Shown piece after piece: positions 8,332 to 15,743 of a stretch of DNA of 15,743 nucleotides (position 1 is the stretch's first letter; every line of letters begins with the position of its first letter). The DNA is taken from positions 1,680 through 17,422 of the forward strand of contig MIAC01000119.1 in NCBI GenBank assembly GCA_001830475.1, read 5' to 3'. Below the pieces are notes generated by a model, which saw nothing but the letters and a program-made list of their open reading frames with translations, was not told the DNA's origin and did no database searches. The translations under genes and the position numbers were made by a program. Origin of the DNA: Rhodospirillales bacterium RIFCSPLOWO2_12_FULL_67_15. GTDB taxonomy: Bacteria > Pseudomonadota > Alphaproteobacteria > Rhodospirillales > 2-12-FULL-67-15.

Positions 8332-9282
8332 TCAAGAAACGACGCCGAGGGCGCGGAGCGCCCCGAGCACGTCCCCCGGATCGAGCCCGGCCAAAGGATC
8401 GCGCCGAAGCGCCGTCACCCGGGGGCCGCGCGGGGCGCACAGCGCCGGATCGGACTCGGCCGAAAACAGGACCACCGAAGGACATCCCGTGGCCGCGATC
8501 AGGTGCATCGGCCCGGTATCGTTGCCGAGCGCGCACGCCGCATTGCGGGCGAGCGCGGCGATGTCGGCGAAACCGGTCCGGCCGGCGATGTCGATCGCCG
8601 CCGGGCACAGCTCGCGAATTCGTCCCGTGAGGGGACCTTCCGCCGCGACACCGAGCAGGACCGGCGCGATTCCGCGGCCCGCGAGCTCGGTCGCAATGGC
8701 GGCGAAGCGCTCCAGCGGCCAGCGCTTGCCCGGCCGGTGCGCCGCCCCCCCCGGAACCAGCAAGGCATACGGGGAGCCAACGCCTAAGCGGGAGACATCC
8801 GCTTGAAGAAAGGACACGTCGGGCGTCCGCGCCTCGGCCGCGGCGATGCCGGCCAGGCGCAATTGCTCCGCCTGGCGATCCAACGTATGCATCAAATCGC
8901 GCTTCGGATTGGCGTGCGGGTGCGAGCAGGCGGGCGCGATCCCCGACCACTCCGGATAAGGACCGGGCGCGAACAAGCGGTAGTAAAAGCTCGATCGGTC
9001 GGAGGTCTGAAGATCGTAGACGCGGGCGAAACGGCCTTCGCGCAAGAACCGGCGCAGGGCGAACCACTGGAATAATTGATACGCCTTCGGCCGCGCGTCG
9101 AGCTGGATGTCGTCGAACAGGCGGCTCGCACGGGCGAGATCGGCGAACGGCGGCGTGGTGAGCAGCATGATTTCATCCGATTGATGATAGCGGCGGATGT
9201 AGGCGGACGGCGTCAGCGCCTGGACGAAGTCGCCGAGCGCGCCGAGCTTGATGACGAGGATGCGCCGCGCCGATTCGCTCAT
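8332..9282 (-). CDS. Glycosyltransferase family 9, ADP-heptose:LPS heptosyltransferase-like
   Basis: Family 9 enzymes transfer heptose from ADP-heptose onto the inner core of lipopolysaccharide at the cytoplasmic face of the inner membrane. From the ATG at 9282 the protein has 316 residues, a typical length. The N-terminal Rossmann strand with [18 protein letters not shown] (8-24) places D18 at the position of the catalytic Asp in WaaC. The C-terminal domain shows [18 protein letters not shown] (176-193) and the ADP-sugar site [18 protein letters not shown] (253-270). The ATG overlaps the stop of the upstream GT4 gene by 4 bp (ATGA, 9279-9282), so the two are translationally coupled. Upstream in-frame codons are out-of-frame GT4 sequence and were excluded. 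The acceptor cannot be told from sequence; WaaC, WaaF or WaaQ roles are all possible. Confidence 0.92.
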   Translation of the reverse strand: MSESARRILVIKLGALGDFVQALTPSAYIRRYHQSDEIMLLTTPPFADLARASRLFDDIQLDARPKAYQLFQWFALRRFLREGRFARVYDLQTSDRSSFYYRLFAPGPYPEWSGIAPACSHPHANPKRDLMHTLDRQAEQLRLAGIAAAEARTPDVSFLQADVSRLGVGSPYALLVPGGAAHRPGKRWPLERFAAIATELAGRGIAPVLLGVAAEGPLTGRIRELCPAAIDIAGRTGFADIAALARNAACALGNDTGPMHLIAATGCPSVVLFSAESDPALCAPRGPRVTALRRDPLAGLDPGDVLGALRALGVVS

Positions 9283-10511
9283 TGCGCACCCGGCGACAAG
9301 GCCAGAACCTCGTCGTAGACGGCGAGGGTCTTGGCGCACATCGCTTCCTTGGAGAAATTCGCGGCGATGTGGGCGACGGCGCGCGCCGCGAGCGCACGAC
9401 GCGCGTCCGGCCCAAGCGCGAGTGCCAGCCGAATCGCATCGGCCAGGGCGCCCGCGTCGTTCGGCGGTACGAGCCAGCCGGTTTCGCCCACGATCACGCA
9501 TTCTTTCGCGCCGCCGTGATCGGTGGCGATGATGGGGCGGCCCATCGCCTGGGCCTCGGCGACGATGCGGCCGAAGGCTTCCGGCTCGATCGAGGCGGAA
9601 ACCACCACGTCGGCGAGCATGTAGGCGGCCGGCATGTCATTGCAATGGTCCACCAGCCGCACCATGCTTTCGAGCCCGAGGCGGGCGATCCGTCCCTCTA
9701 GCTCGGCGCGGAAGTTCTCGCGTCCCTCGGCGCCGCCGACCAGCACCGCGCGCACGTCGCTCCGGCCGAGCCGGGCAATGGCATCGAGGAACACGGTTTG
9801 GCCTTTCCAGCGCGTGAGCCGCGCGGGGAGCATCACCACCGGCAGACCGTCGGTCAGCCGCCAGGCGGTCGCGAGCGTCACCACCCTTTCCGCCGTCACC
9901 AGCTTGGCGTCGAAGCGGCCGAGGTCGACGCCGCGATGAACGATGCGGATGCGCGTCGAGGGAACGCCGTAAAACTGCCGCACGTGGCCGGCGATGAAGG
10001 CGGAAATGGCGATGACCCGTTCGCCTCGCGTCATGATGGTGTTGTAGCGGCGCTTGAACCAGTTCGCCGCGCCGTAGGTGCCGTGAAACGTGGTGACAAA
10101 CCGGCGCCCGGTCCTCCGCGCGGCAACCCACGCGCTCCAGGCCGGCGCCCGCGAGCGCGCGTGCACGATATCCACGCCTTCCCGCTCGATCAGCGCCGCG
10201 AGCCGATCCGCGTTGGCGCGCATGACGAAGGGATTCTTGCTCGCCACCGGCAGCGCGACATGGACCGCGCCGGCCCTTTCCACCTCGCGCACCAGCGGGC
10301 CGCCGGCCGAGGCGACCAGCGCCCGCCCCCCAGCCCGCACGATCGCTTCGGCGATCTCGACCGTGCCGCGTTCGACCCCGCCCGCGGCACCGAGCGCGGG
10401 CAGGACCTGCAACACCGTGGCGAAGCGGGATCCCTTCTTCTCCCGCTCCGCGGGCGGCGTCCCGATCGGCTGCGCGGCAGGCGAATGTGGGTTATTCTGC
10501 CGGGGTTCCAT
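9279..10511 (-). CDS. Glycosyltransferase family 4 (GT-B fold), probable LPS or polysaccharide synthesis
   Basis: This is a retaining GT-B glycosyltransferase of about 410 residues with no membrane segment. The N-terminal acceptor domain contains LPALGAAGGVERGTVEIA and VDIVHARSRAPAWSAW. The C-terminal donor domain contains PARLTRWKGQ (R231 and K236, nucleotide-sugar contacts) and the E-x7-E motif in EPEAFGRIVAE (E311 and E319). I start it at the ATG at 10511; a TTG two codons upstream (10517) is also possible. No good Shine-Dalgarno site is visible. It is the first gene of the minus-strand run and is coupled to the GT9 gene, so both probably act on the same lipopolysaccharide core or surface glycan. 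The sugar is unknown. It is divergent from the hydrolase gene across 62 bp. Confidence 0.92.
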   Translation of the reverse strand: MEPRQNNPHSPAAQPIGTPPAEREKKGSRFATVLQVLPALGAAGGVERGTVEIAEAIVRAGGRALVASAGGPLVREVERAGAVHVALPVASKNPFVMRANADRLAALIEREGVDIVHARSRAPAWSAWVAARRTGRRFVTTFHGTYGAANWFKRRYNTIMTRGERVIAISAFIAGHVRQFYGVPSTRIRIVHRGVDLGRFDAKLVTAERVVTLATAWRLTDGLPVVMLPARLTRWKGQTVFLDAIARLGRSDVRAVLVGGAEGRENFRAELEGRIARLGLESMVRLVDHCNDMPAAYMLADVVVSASIEPEAFGRIVAEAQAMGRPIIATDHGGAKECVIVGETGWLVPPNDAGALADAIRLALALGPDARRALAARAVAHIAANFSKEAMCAKTLAVYDEVLALSPGAQ

Positions 10512-10573
10512 CGTCAACCGTCGTTTTCTGCCGCACGCCCCGGTTTCCGCAAGCGTCTTCCGAAAGTTTCCTC

Positions 10574-11359
10574 ATGGCCGATTCCGCCGAAAAGCCCGCG
10601 ATGCTTGCCGCCCCCGACGGGGCGACTATCGCTTACCGCCATACCCCCGGCAAGGGGCCGGGGGTGATGTTCCTGACCGGGTTCCGCTCCGACATGACCG
10701 GAGGGAAAGCGCTGGCGGTCGAATCCCTCTGCCGCGCGCAAGGCCGGGCCTTCGTCCGCTTCGACTACACCGGCCACGGCGAATCCTCGGGCGCGTTCGT
10801 CGACGGAACCATCGGCCGCTGGGCCGAGGATGCGCTCTTGGTGCTCGATCGCGTCGCCCAAGGACCGCAGATCCTGGTCGGCTCCAGCATGGGCGGTTGG
10901 ATCGCGCTTCTACTCGCGCGCGCGCGGCCCGGGAAAATCGTGGGACTGGTCGGCATCGCCGCCGCCCCGGACTTCACCGAGGACCTGGTCCACGACGTCC
11001 TCGATTCCGACGCCAAGGAGCGTCTCGCCCGCGACGGCCAGATCGTCATGCCGAGCGCCTACGACCCCGAGCCCTGCATCATCACCCGCCGCCTGATCGA
11101 GGAAGGGCGGCAACATCTCCTGCTCGGCGGGCCGATCGCGATCGACGCGCCGGTGCGCCTGATCCACGGGCTCGAAGACCACGACGTCCCCTGGCGGACG
11201 TCGCTCCGAATCGCCGAACGGCTCACGAGCGCGGACGTGGAGGTGACGCTGGTCAAGAACGGCCGCCATCGCCTCTCGGAGCCGGCCGATTTGACGCGGC
11301 TTTCGGCCATTGTCGCCGCGTTGCTGGATCAAATCGACTTTGTCAGCCGCCGGCCTTGA
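10574..11359 (+). CDS. Alpha/beta hydrolase
   Basis: This 261-residue serine hydrolase of the alpha/beta fold has a complete catalytic triad: Ser105 in GSSMG (nucleophile elbow), Asp202 in HGLEDHDVP, and His232 in NGRHRL. The oxyanion region precedes FRSDMTGGKA, and FDYTGHGESSG (63-73) is typical of the fold. It has no signal peptide, so it is probably cytoplasmic. Overall it resembles the ABHD10-like group of small esterases and thioesterases, but the substrate cannot be told. The ATG at 10574 is chosen because the protein signature begins there, although the frame is open from 10487; the Shine-Dalgarno site is weak. Its 3' end overlaps the convergent SDR gene by 17 bp. Confidence 0.93.
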   Translation: MADSAEKPAMLAAPDGATIAYRHTPGKGPGVMFLTGFRSDMTGGKALAVESLCRAQGRAFVRFDYTGHGESSGAFVDGTIGRWAEDALLVLDRVAQGPQILVGSSMGGWIALLLARARPGKIVGLVGIAAAPDFTEDLVHDVLDSDAKERLARDGQIVMPSAYDPEPCIITRRLIEEGRQHLLLGGPIAIDAPVRLIHGLEDHDVPWRTSLRIAERLTSADVEVTLVKNGRHRLSEPADLTRLSAIVAALLDQIDFVSRRP

Positions 11360-12254
11360 GAATCGCCTTCAGCCCGGCGCGGTAATTAGGATAGGCGAGC
11401 TTTGCCCTTAGTTCGCTCTTGATGCGAACGTTCAACATGAAGCGGTCGTCGCGCCAGAAATTGCGCGCCATCTGCGACATGGTCGCGAACGCCTGGTCGA
11501 GATTTTGCAACGGCGGCGGCGCCAGCCCGAGCAGCCGGCAGGCTTCCTCGGCCACCGCCGCGGGCGGCGCCGGTTCGTCGTCGCAGACATTGTAGACCGC
11601 CCCCGGCCTGGGCTTGGCGATGGAGGCCATGAGCACGCCCGCGATGTCGTCGACATGGATCCGGGCGAAGCGGTGCCGCGGCCGGTCGATCCGCTTGGCG
11701 GTGCCGGCGCGGACGCGATCCAGCTCGCTCCGTCCCGGGCCGTAGATGCCGGCCAACCGGAAGGCGTGCACCGGCAGCGGCGCGGGCGCACGCGCGAGCG
11801 CAAGCCAGGCGCTCTCGGCCTCGATCCGCCGCCGGCTGCGCGTGGACGTCGGCCGGCACGGCCAATCCTCGTCCACCGGGCGGCCTTGCGCGTCGCCGTA
11901 GACGCTGGTCGAGGAGAGATAGCCGATCCACTTGATCGTATTCCTCGTCGCAAGCAGGTGCTCGAGGTGGTGACGCAACACCGGATCGGCCGCGCCATCG
12001 CCTTCGTCGCCGGGCGGGATCGAGATCAGCAGGTGAGTCGTTTCGGCGAGAATCTTGCCCGCATCCTCGAGCGGACGGCCGGTATCGAATCGGTACGCCT
12101 TGATTCCCCGCTTGGCGAATTGGGCGCGGTGTTTGTCCTCGCGGCAGGTGCCGGCGATGGTCCAGCCCTTGCTCTTCGCGCGCGTAAGGCGGCGGATCAG
12201 AGCCTCGGCCGAATAGCCGAGGCCGAAGCAGAACAGGCGCTTGGCGGCTTTCAT
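11343..12254 (-). CDS. YeeZ-like atypical SDR / NAD-dependent epimerase family protein
   Basis: The 303-residue protein begins with a Rossmann nucleotide-binding strand, FCFGLGYSAEALIRRL, and carries the characteristic SSTSVYGDAQG seen in E. coli YeeZ, followed by FRLAGIYGPGR and a late YNVCDDEPAPPAAVAEEACRLLGL segment. These place it in the extended or atypical SDR group. The usual catalytic Tyr-x-x-x-Lys is replaced: the stretch TSTRSRRRIEAE has Arg at both expected positions. It may bind NAD(P) without classical epimerase chemistry. AGAGG upstream of the ATG at 12254 supports the start. The gene is divergent from the TPR gene and convergent with the hydrolase. The function of YeeZ relatives is not settled, so I give no gene name. 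Confidence 0.9.
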   Translation of the reverse strand: MKAAKRLFCFGLGYSAEALIRRLTRAKSKGWTIAGTCREDKHRAQFAKRGIKAYRFDTGRPLEDAGKILAETTHLLISIPPGDEGDGAADPVLRHHLEHLLATRNTIKWIGYLSSTSVYGDAQGRPVDEDWPCRPTSTRSRRRIEAESAWLALARAPAPLPVHAFRLAGIYGPGRSELDRVRAGTAKRIDRPRHRFARIHVDDIAGVLMASIAKPRPGAVYNVCDDEPAPPAAVAEEACRLLGLAPPPLQNLDQAFATMSQMARNFWRDDRFMLNVRIKSELRAKLAYPNYRAGLKAILKAGG

Positions 12255-12274
12255 GCGACCTCTCCGGTTCCGGC

Positions 12275-12280
12275 TATAAT
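12275..12280 (+). promoter_or_regulatory. Possible -10 box for the TPR gene
   Basis: A perfect TATAAT preceded by GGC lies in the 98-bp divergent gap, 73 bp upstream of the TPR gene ATG. No good -35 box is found at 16-18 bp, so this is only a candidate. Confidence 0.3.
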
Positions 12281-12352
12281 GTCGGGAGCCGCAAGGGGCG
12301 GCAACCACTCAAAGCTCCCTCGACCCATAGATCCAAAGTCGTTCCCCGTCCG

Positions 12353-13126
12353 ATGCCCTCCGCCATTTGCACCGGTCGTTTGTATCTTGTCCTGGTCGTC
12401 GCCGTCGCTTTCGCGCCGCTGGCGCAGGTATTAGCGGAAAGCGGCGCCGATGCGCCCGAGCGGCGCTACCGCGCCTGCATGGCCAAGGCGCGCGACGCGC
12501 CGCAAGCCGCGTTCGACGACGCGCTCGCCTGGACCGGCCTCGGCGGCGGGCAGGCCGCCCGGCATTGTCTCGCCGCCGCGCTGATCGGGCTCGGCCAGCC
12601 TGCCGAGGGGGCGCGGCGGCTGGAAGAACTGGCCCAGGACGCGCGCGAGGGCGCGATGCGGGCCGAACTGCTCGCGCAAGCCGCGCAGGGCTGGCTGCTG
12701 GCGGGCGACGGCGCCCGCGCCGACGACGTACTCACGGCGGCGATCCGGATCGCTCCGGACAACGCCGAGCTTCTGATCGACCGCGCCGGGGCGCGGGCCC
12801 AACTCAAGCGTTACGGCGAAGCGGCTGAGGATTTGACCGCGGCGCTCGCGCGCCTGCCCCGCCGGGCCGATGCGCTCGCGCTCCGCGCCGGCGCGCGCCG
12901 CTTTCTCGACGACGCCGACGGCGCGCTCAAGGACGCCGAGGCGGCGCTGGCGCTCGATTCCGCCAACGTCGAAGCGCTGCTGGAACGCGGCATCCTGCGG
13001 CGGCTCAAGGGCGACGAGGCGGGCGCGCGCGCCGACTGGCTCAAGATCCTAACCGTCGCTCCCAGCGGCGCGGCGGCCGACGCGGCGCGCAAGAATCTCG
13101 AAATGATGGACGTGAAGCCGCGCTAG
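12353..13126 (+). CDS. Exported tetratricopeptide-repeat protein
   Basis: The 257-residue protein starts with a likely Sec signal peptide: a short N-region, a hydrophobic core LYLVLVVAVAFAPLA, and a probable cleavage after VLA at residue 28. The rest is alanine-rich and helical. TPR-like units are visible from about residue 104, notably AEDLTAALARLPRRADALALRAGARRF (159-184; LPRRADALALRAG is the core) and the next unit ALKDAEAALALDSANVEALLERGILRRLKGD (191-221; ALALDSANVEALLERG is the core). TPR proteins mediate protein contacts, so a periplasmic scaffold role is likely but the partner is unknown. A palindromic repeat follows the gene and may act as its terminator. Confidence 0.88.
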   Translation: MPSAICTGRLYLVLVVAVAFAPLAQVLAESGADAPERRYRACMAKARDAPQAAFDDALAWTGLGGGQAARHCLAAALIGLGQPAEGARRLEELAQDAREGAMRAELLAQAAQGWLLAGDGARADDVLTAAIRIAPDNAELLIDRAGARAQLKRYGEAAEDLTAALARLPRRADALALRAGARRFLDDADGALKDAEAALALDSANVEALLERGILRRLKGDEAGARADWLKILTVAPSGAAADAARKNLEMMDVKPR

Positions 13127-13142
13127 AAAGAGATGCGTTTAT

Positions 13143-13213
13143 CCCGTCATTCCCGCGAAAGCGGGAATCCAGCTTTTTCAAAAGCATGGACCCCCGCTTA
13201 CGCGGGGGTGACG
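13143..13213. repeat. Extragenic palindromic repeat with three hairpins
   Basis: The element lies between the convergent TPR and GST genes. Outer arms CGTCA (13145-13149) and TGACG (13209-13213) pair across the whole unit. Inside are TTCCCGC-GAAA-GCGGGAA (13150-13167), GCTTTT-TC-AAAAGC (13172-13185) and CCCCCGC-TTAC-GCGGGGG (13191-13208). The two GC hairpins are similar but not identical in reverse complement, so the full palindrome is imperfect. This form (GTCATTCCCGCGAAAGCGGGAATCCA-like) is familiar as a high-copy intergenic repeat in many proteobacterial genomes. Here it could also serve as a bidirectional terminator. One copy is present in the window. Confidence 0.85.
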
Positions 13214-13236
13214 ATTCATACAGAACGAGACACGCG

Positions 13237-13905
13237 CTAGAAATCGAGATCGGCGTAATGCTTCGGCGGCGGCGCGCCGGCGATGTGATCCGCGAGCAGC
13301 GCGCGAAACGACGGCCGCGACTTGATCCGCGCATACCAGTCCCGCGCCGGTTCGTGCACGTCCCAGGGGACGTCGCCGAGATAGTCGACGCACGAAAGCT
13401 GCGCGGCGGCGGCCATGTCGGCGTAAGTGATGCGCTCGCCCGCGAGCCAGCGCCGGCGCTCGATCAGATAGTCGATATAGTCGAGATGCTGGCGCAGGTT
13501 GGCATGCCCGGCGCGGATCGCGGCCGAGTCGGGCTCGCCCTGCCCCCTCAGGCGCTTGTGGAGCTTCTCGTCCACGAGCTTGACGGTCACCTCGCCGTGA
13601 AACTTGCGCTCGAACCAGGCCACCAGCCGGCGGGTCTCCGCCCGTTCGATCGGCGATTCGCCGATCAGCGGCGGGTCGGGAAGCATCTCGTCCAGATACT
13701 CGCAGATGGGATCGGCGCCCGAGAACGCGACGCCGTCGGGCTCGACCAGCACCGGCACCTCGCCCGCGGGGTTGAGCGTCAGGAATTCGACCCTCCGCTC
13801 GCCCGGGTTTTCCTCCACCAGCCGGAATTCGACCTTTTTTTCCTGAAGGGCGACCCGCACCCGGCGCGAGAAGGGACAAAGGGCGAGATGATAGAGGGTA
13901 CGCAT
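13237..13905 (-). CDS. Glutathione S-transferase family protein
   Basis: The 222-residue protein has the two-domain GST layout. The N-terminal thioredoxin-like domain (1-78) begins MRTLYHLALCPFSRRVRVAL, with Cys10 and Ser13 as candidate catalytic residues, then NPAGEVPVL with the conserved cis-proline (about P51) and the glutathione-contacting acidic/Ser stretch FSGADPICEYL. The C-terminal helical domain includes the N-capping motif region ERITYADMAAAAQL. It probably binds glutathione in the cytoplasm. The Cys-type active site suggests thiol transfer or reduction, but no substrate can be assigned. The ATG at 13905 is chosen where the family signature begins, although the frame is open to 13980. 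It is divergent from msrP across 172 bp, so both may answer to oxidative stress; that is inference. Confidence 0.92.
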   Translation of the reverse strand: MRTLYHLALCPFSRRVRVALQEKKVEFRLVEENPGERRVEFLTLNPAGEVPVLVEPDGVAFSGADPICEYLDEMLPDPPLIGESPIERAETRRLVAWFERKFHGEVTVKLVDEKLHKRLRGQGEPDSAAIRAGHANLRQHLDYIDYLIERRRWLAGERITYADMAAAAQLSCVDYLGDVPWDVHEPARDWYARIKSRPSFRALLADHIAGAPPPKHYADLDF

Positions 13906-14077
13906 TGGATTCTCGCCTTTTACACCTCTTTTCCCGGGGATGGAACAACCCTGAACGAGCCGGGGTTCCCGCCACTCCACTCACGGCCCTGTGTCCGTGC
14001 GCTCCCTTATTCTCACAGCCAAGTGATTCACCCGCGCCGGGCGCGCGTGGAATAATGGCCGTCGGAAGGATACCCCC

Positions 14078-15040
14078 ATGCTGATCAAACATGTCCGCGC
14101 GCGCGATCCGCTGAGTTCCGAAATCACTCCCCGCGCCGTGTTCGAAGGCCGACGGCGGCTCCTCAAGGCGGCGGCGGCGGCCGGCGTCTGGGCGTTCGCG
14201 CCCGCGGGCGCCAAAGCGGCCAAGCCCGTGCGCGGCGAGCCGATCCCGAACCTCGCCCCGTGGCCGAAGTCTTTGAGCGAGCCGCCGACCGGCTACGAGC
14301 TCGCCACCACCTACAACAACTTCTACGAATTCGGCTTCGACAAGGAAGACCCCGCGCGCCACTCCAAGAGCTTCAAGCCGCGCCCTTGGACCGTCGCCGT
14401 CGAGGGCCACGCGGAAAAGACCGGGACCTTCGACTTCGAAGACCTGATCAAGCCGCACCAACTGGAGGAGCGCGTCTATCGCTTCCGCTGCGTCGAGGCG
14501 TGGTCGATGGTCGTTCCCTGGGTCGGCGTGCCGCTCGGCGACGTTCTCAAGCGGCTCGTGCCGACGGCGAAGGCCAAGTACGTCGCCTTCCAGACCGTGC
14601 TCCGCCCCGAGGAGATGCCCGGGCAGCGCCTGCCCCTGCTCAAGTGGCCCTACGTCGAGGGATTGCGGCTCGACGAAGCGATGCATCCCCTCGCCCTCTT
14701 GACCGTCGGGATGTACGGCGAACGGTTGCCCAATCAGAACGGCGCGCCCTTGCGGCTCGTGCTGCCGTGGAAGTACGGGTTCAAGAGCATCAAGTCCATC
14801 GTCCGCATCGCCTTTACCGAAACCGAGCCGCCGACGACCTGGAACATCGCCACCCCGCGCGAGTACGGCTTCTACTCCAACGTCAACCCCCAGGTCGACC
14901 ATCCGCGCTGGAGCCAGGCCAAGGAACGCCGGCTCGGAGATCCCTTCTTCTCGCCGAAGCGCCCGACCCTGATGTTCAACGGCTACGCGGAAGACGTGGC
15001 GCATCTCTACGCGGGCATGGATCTTGCCAAGCTCTATTAG
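14078..15040 (+). CDS. msrP: Protein-methionine-sulfoxide reductase, molybdopterin catalytic subunit
   Basis: MsrP is a periplasmic molybdenum-cofactor enzyme of the sulfite oxidase fold that repairs oxidised methionine in envelope proteins, receiving electrons from MsrQ. The 320 residues begin with a Tat-type signal ([20 protein letters not shown], cleavage near AKA at 47). Next come NLAPWPKS and the [16 protein letters not shown] segment, and Cys138 in [15 protein letters not shown] is the expected molybdenum ligand. [14 protein letters not shown] and [19 protein letters not shown] are further family signatures. The ATG at 14078 is preceded by GGAAGGA at good spacing. msrQ follows 34 bp downstream. 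The family, cofactor and role are well established; the protein looks intact. Confidence 0.98.
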   Translation: MLIKHVRARDPLSSEITPRAVFEGRRRLLKAAAAAGVWAFAPAGAKAAKPVRGEPIPNLAPWPKSLSEPPTGYELATTYNNFYEFGFDKEDPARHSKSFKPRPWTVAVEGHAEKTGTFDFEDLIKPHQLEERVYRFRCVEAWSMVVPWVGVPLGDVLKRLVPTAKAKYVAFQTVLRPEEMPGQRLPLLKWPYVEGLRLDEAMHPLALLTVGMYGERLPNQNGAPLRLVLPWKYGFKSIKSIVRIAFTETEPPTTWNIATPREYGFYSNVNPQVDHPRWSQAKERRLGDPFFSPKRPTLMFNGYAEDVAHLYAGMDLAKLY

Positions 15041-15074
15041 CGTCCCTCGATTGCCGGTATTCTCGCTCCCCGGC

Positions 15075-15656
15075 ATGACCCGCCTCGCCAAGCCGATCGT
15101 TTTCGCGCTGTGCCTGCTGCCGCTCGCCTGGCTCGCGTATCGCGGCTGGACGGCGGGCTTCGGCGCGCACCCGCAAGAATACGTCAACCGCTTCCTCGGC
15201 GACTGGGCGCTGCGCTTTCTCCTGACCGCGCTCGCGGTGACGCCGCTGCGCCAGATCGGAAACTGGCCCCAGCTCGCGCGTTTTCGCCGCATGCTCGGAC
15301 TTTACGCGTTCTTCTACGTCGTGCTCCACCTCTCGAGCTACGTCGTCGCCACCCATTTCTTCGATTGGGCGGCGATCGGCAAGGACATCTTGAAGCGCAA
15401 CTACATCACCGTCGGCATGGCGACGTTCGCGATGTTGACGCCGCTGGCGGCGACCTCGACCGCGGGCATGGTCAAGCGCCTCGGCGCCGCGCGCTGGAAA
15501 AAACTCCACCGCCTCGTCTACCTCGCCGGGATCGGCGGGGTCTTCCACTTCTTCATGATGGTCAAAGCGGACTGGCGCGAGCCTTTGCTCTACGCGGTCA
15601 TTCTTTCCGGCCTGCTCGGCTGGCGGGTCTGGCGAAGAGCGCGCGTTAAAGGATAA
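15075..15656 (+). CDS. msrQ: Protein-methionine-sulfoxide reductase heme-binding subunit
   Basis: MsrQ is an inner-membrane b-type heme protein of the ferric reductase-like family that passes quinol or flavin electrons to MsrP. From the ATG at 15075 it has 193 residues and about six hydrophobic helices. His85 (VVLHLSSY), His145 (KKLHRLVYL) and His158 (GVFHFFMM) match the conserved heme histidines of E. coli MsrQ with a constant offset of six. The signature WALRFLLTALAVTPLRQIG is present. The frame is open from 15024, which would overlap the msrP end, but the family N-terminus fits MTRLAKPIVF better. There is no visible Shine-Dalgarno site at 15075, so coupling to msrP or an alternative start is possible. 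Confidence 0.96.
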   Translation: MTRLAKPIVFALCLLPLAWLAYRGWTAGFGAHPQEYVNRFLGDWALRFLLTALAVTPLRQIGNWPQLARFRRMLGLYAFFYVVLHLSSYVVATHFFDWAAIGKDILKRNYITVGMATFAMLTPLAATSTAGMVKRLGAARWKKLHRLVYLAGIGGVFHFFMMVKADWREPLLYAVILSGLLGWRVWRRARVKG

Positions 15657-15743
15657 TTCGTGGCGCGCCCGGCGGGCGGGAGGTCGATCGGCGCGGCGGC
15701 GACTTCCTCCCAGTCGAAGGCCAGGGAGGCTATGCCCTTTCGC
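15590..15743 (-). CDS. Possible C-terminal end of an unidentified convergent gene
   Basis: On the minus strand an open frame enters from the right edge and ends at a TAG at 15590-15592. Its edge-proximal part reads like a real protein (GIASLAFDWEEVAAAPIDLP, with G/C-rich third positions). The last about 22 codons (from NYPL) lie opposite msrQ and look non-coding in codon use. If real, the gene overlaps the msrQ end by 67 bp. I do not recognise it, and too little is visible to assign a function. A GTG-initiated plus-strand frame from 15660 is the alternative. Confidence 0.35.
   Translation of the reverse strand, partial: RKGIASLAFDWEEVAAAPIDLPPAGRATNYPLTRALRQTRQPSRPERMTA

Noticed and set aside
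13041..13334. Small minus-strand frame crossing the palindromic repeat
   Set aside because: Its middle (RKRGS...SRFRGNDG) is the familiar translation of this kind of palindromic repeat, and the rest is antisense to the TPR gene or out of frame with GST.
14033..14056. Promoter or operator before msrP (CGCGCC-G-GGCGCG inverted repeat and AATAAT)
   Set aside because: No -35 box is found at proper spacing from AATAAT, and a short GC-only inverted repeat is expected by chance in this DNA.
1..15743. A novel defence, mobile or biosynthetic system
   Set aside because: Every sizeable gene belongs to a known family or is a plain hypothetical type. No transposase, integrase, repeat array, attachment site or compositional break was found.

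Overview
The window is GC-rich, with strong G/C preference at third codon positions. Gene content and order suggest an alphaproteobacterium, plausibly Rhodospirillales. That placement is inferred from protein character (Aer-type PAS plus receptor pair, thrS-infC-rpmI-rplT-pheST order, MsrPQ), not from a database search. It reads as chromosomal housekeeping DNA. I see no phage, insertion sequence, CRISPR array, tRNA or rRNA.

Layout. (1) 1-1159, minus strand: a soluble Aer-like PAS protein followed 10 bp later by a membrane methyl-accepting chemotaxis protein that runs off the left edge. Together they look like a two-piece energy or redox taxis receptor. (2) 1400-10511, minus strand: a long co-directional run in the order GT4 glycosyltransferase, GT9 heptosyltransferase-like protein, thrS, infC, rpmI, rplT, pheS, pheT. 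Two junctions are coupled by 4-bp overlaps (GT4/GT9 and pheS/pheT). A well-formed promoter lies before rpmI and a strong intrinsic terminator or attenuator lies between rplT and pheS. infC has no usable upstream ATG/GTG/TTG and appears to start at AUC, which fits the known autocontrol of IF3 synthesis. (3) 10574-11359, plus strand: an alpha/beta hydrolase whose end overlaps by 17 bp the end of a convergent YeeZ-like SDR gene (11343-12254, minus). (4) 12353-13126, plus strand: an exported TPR protein. (5) 13143-13213: an extragenic palindromic repeat of three hairpins between convergent genes. (6) 13237-13905, minus strand: a glutathione S-transferase family protein. (7) 14078-15656, plus strand: msrP-msrQ, the periplasmic methionine sulfoxide repair system. 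(8) The right edge may hold the tail of a convergent minus-strand gene.

No intergenic gap exceeds 300 bp. The largest is 1160-1399 (240 bp), which holds an AT-rich patch that probably carries the promoter of the PAS/chemotaxis pair. I found no convincing unknown multi-gene system. The most informative signals are regulatory ones inside the thrS-pheT translation cluster.
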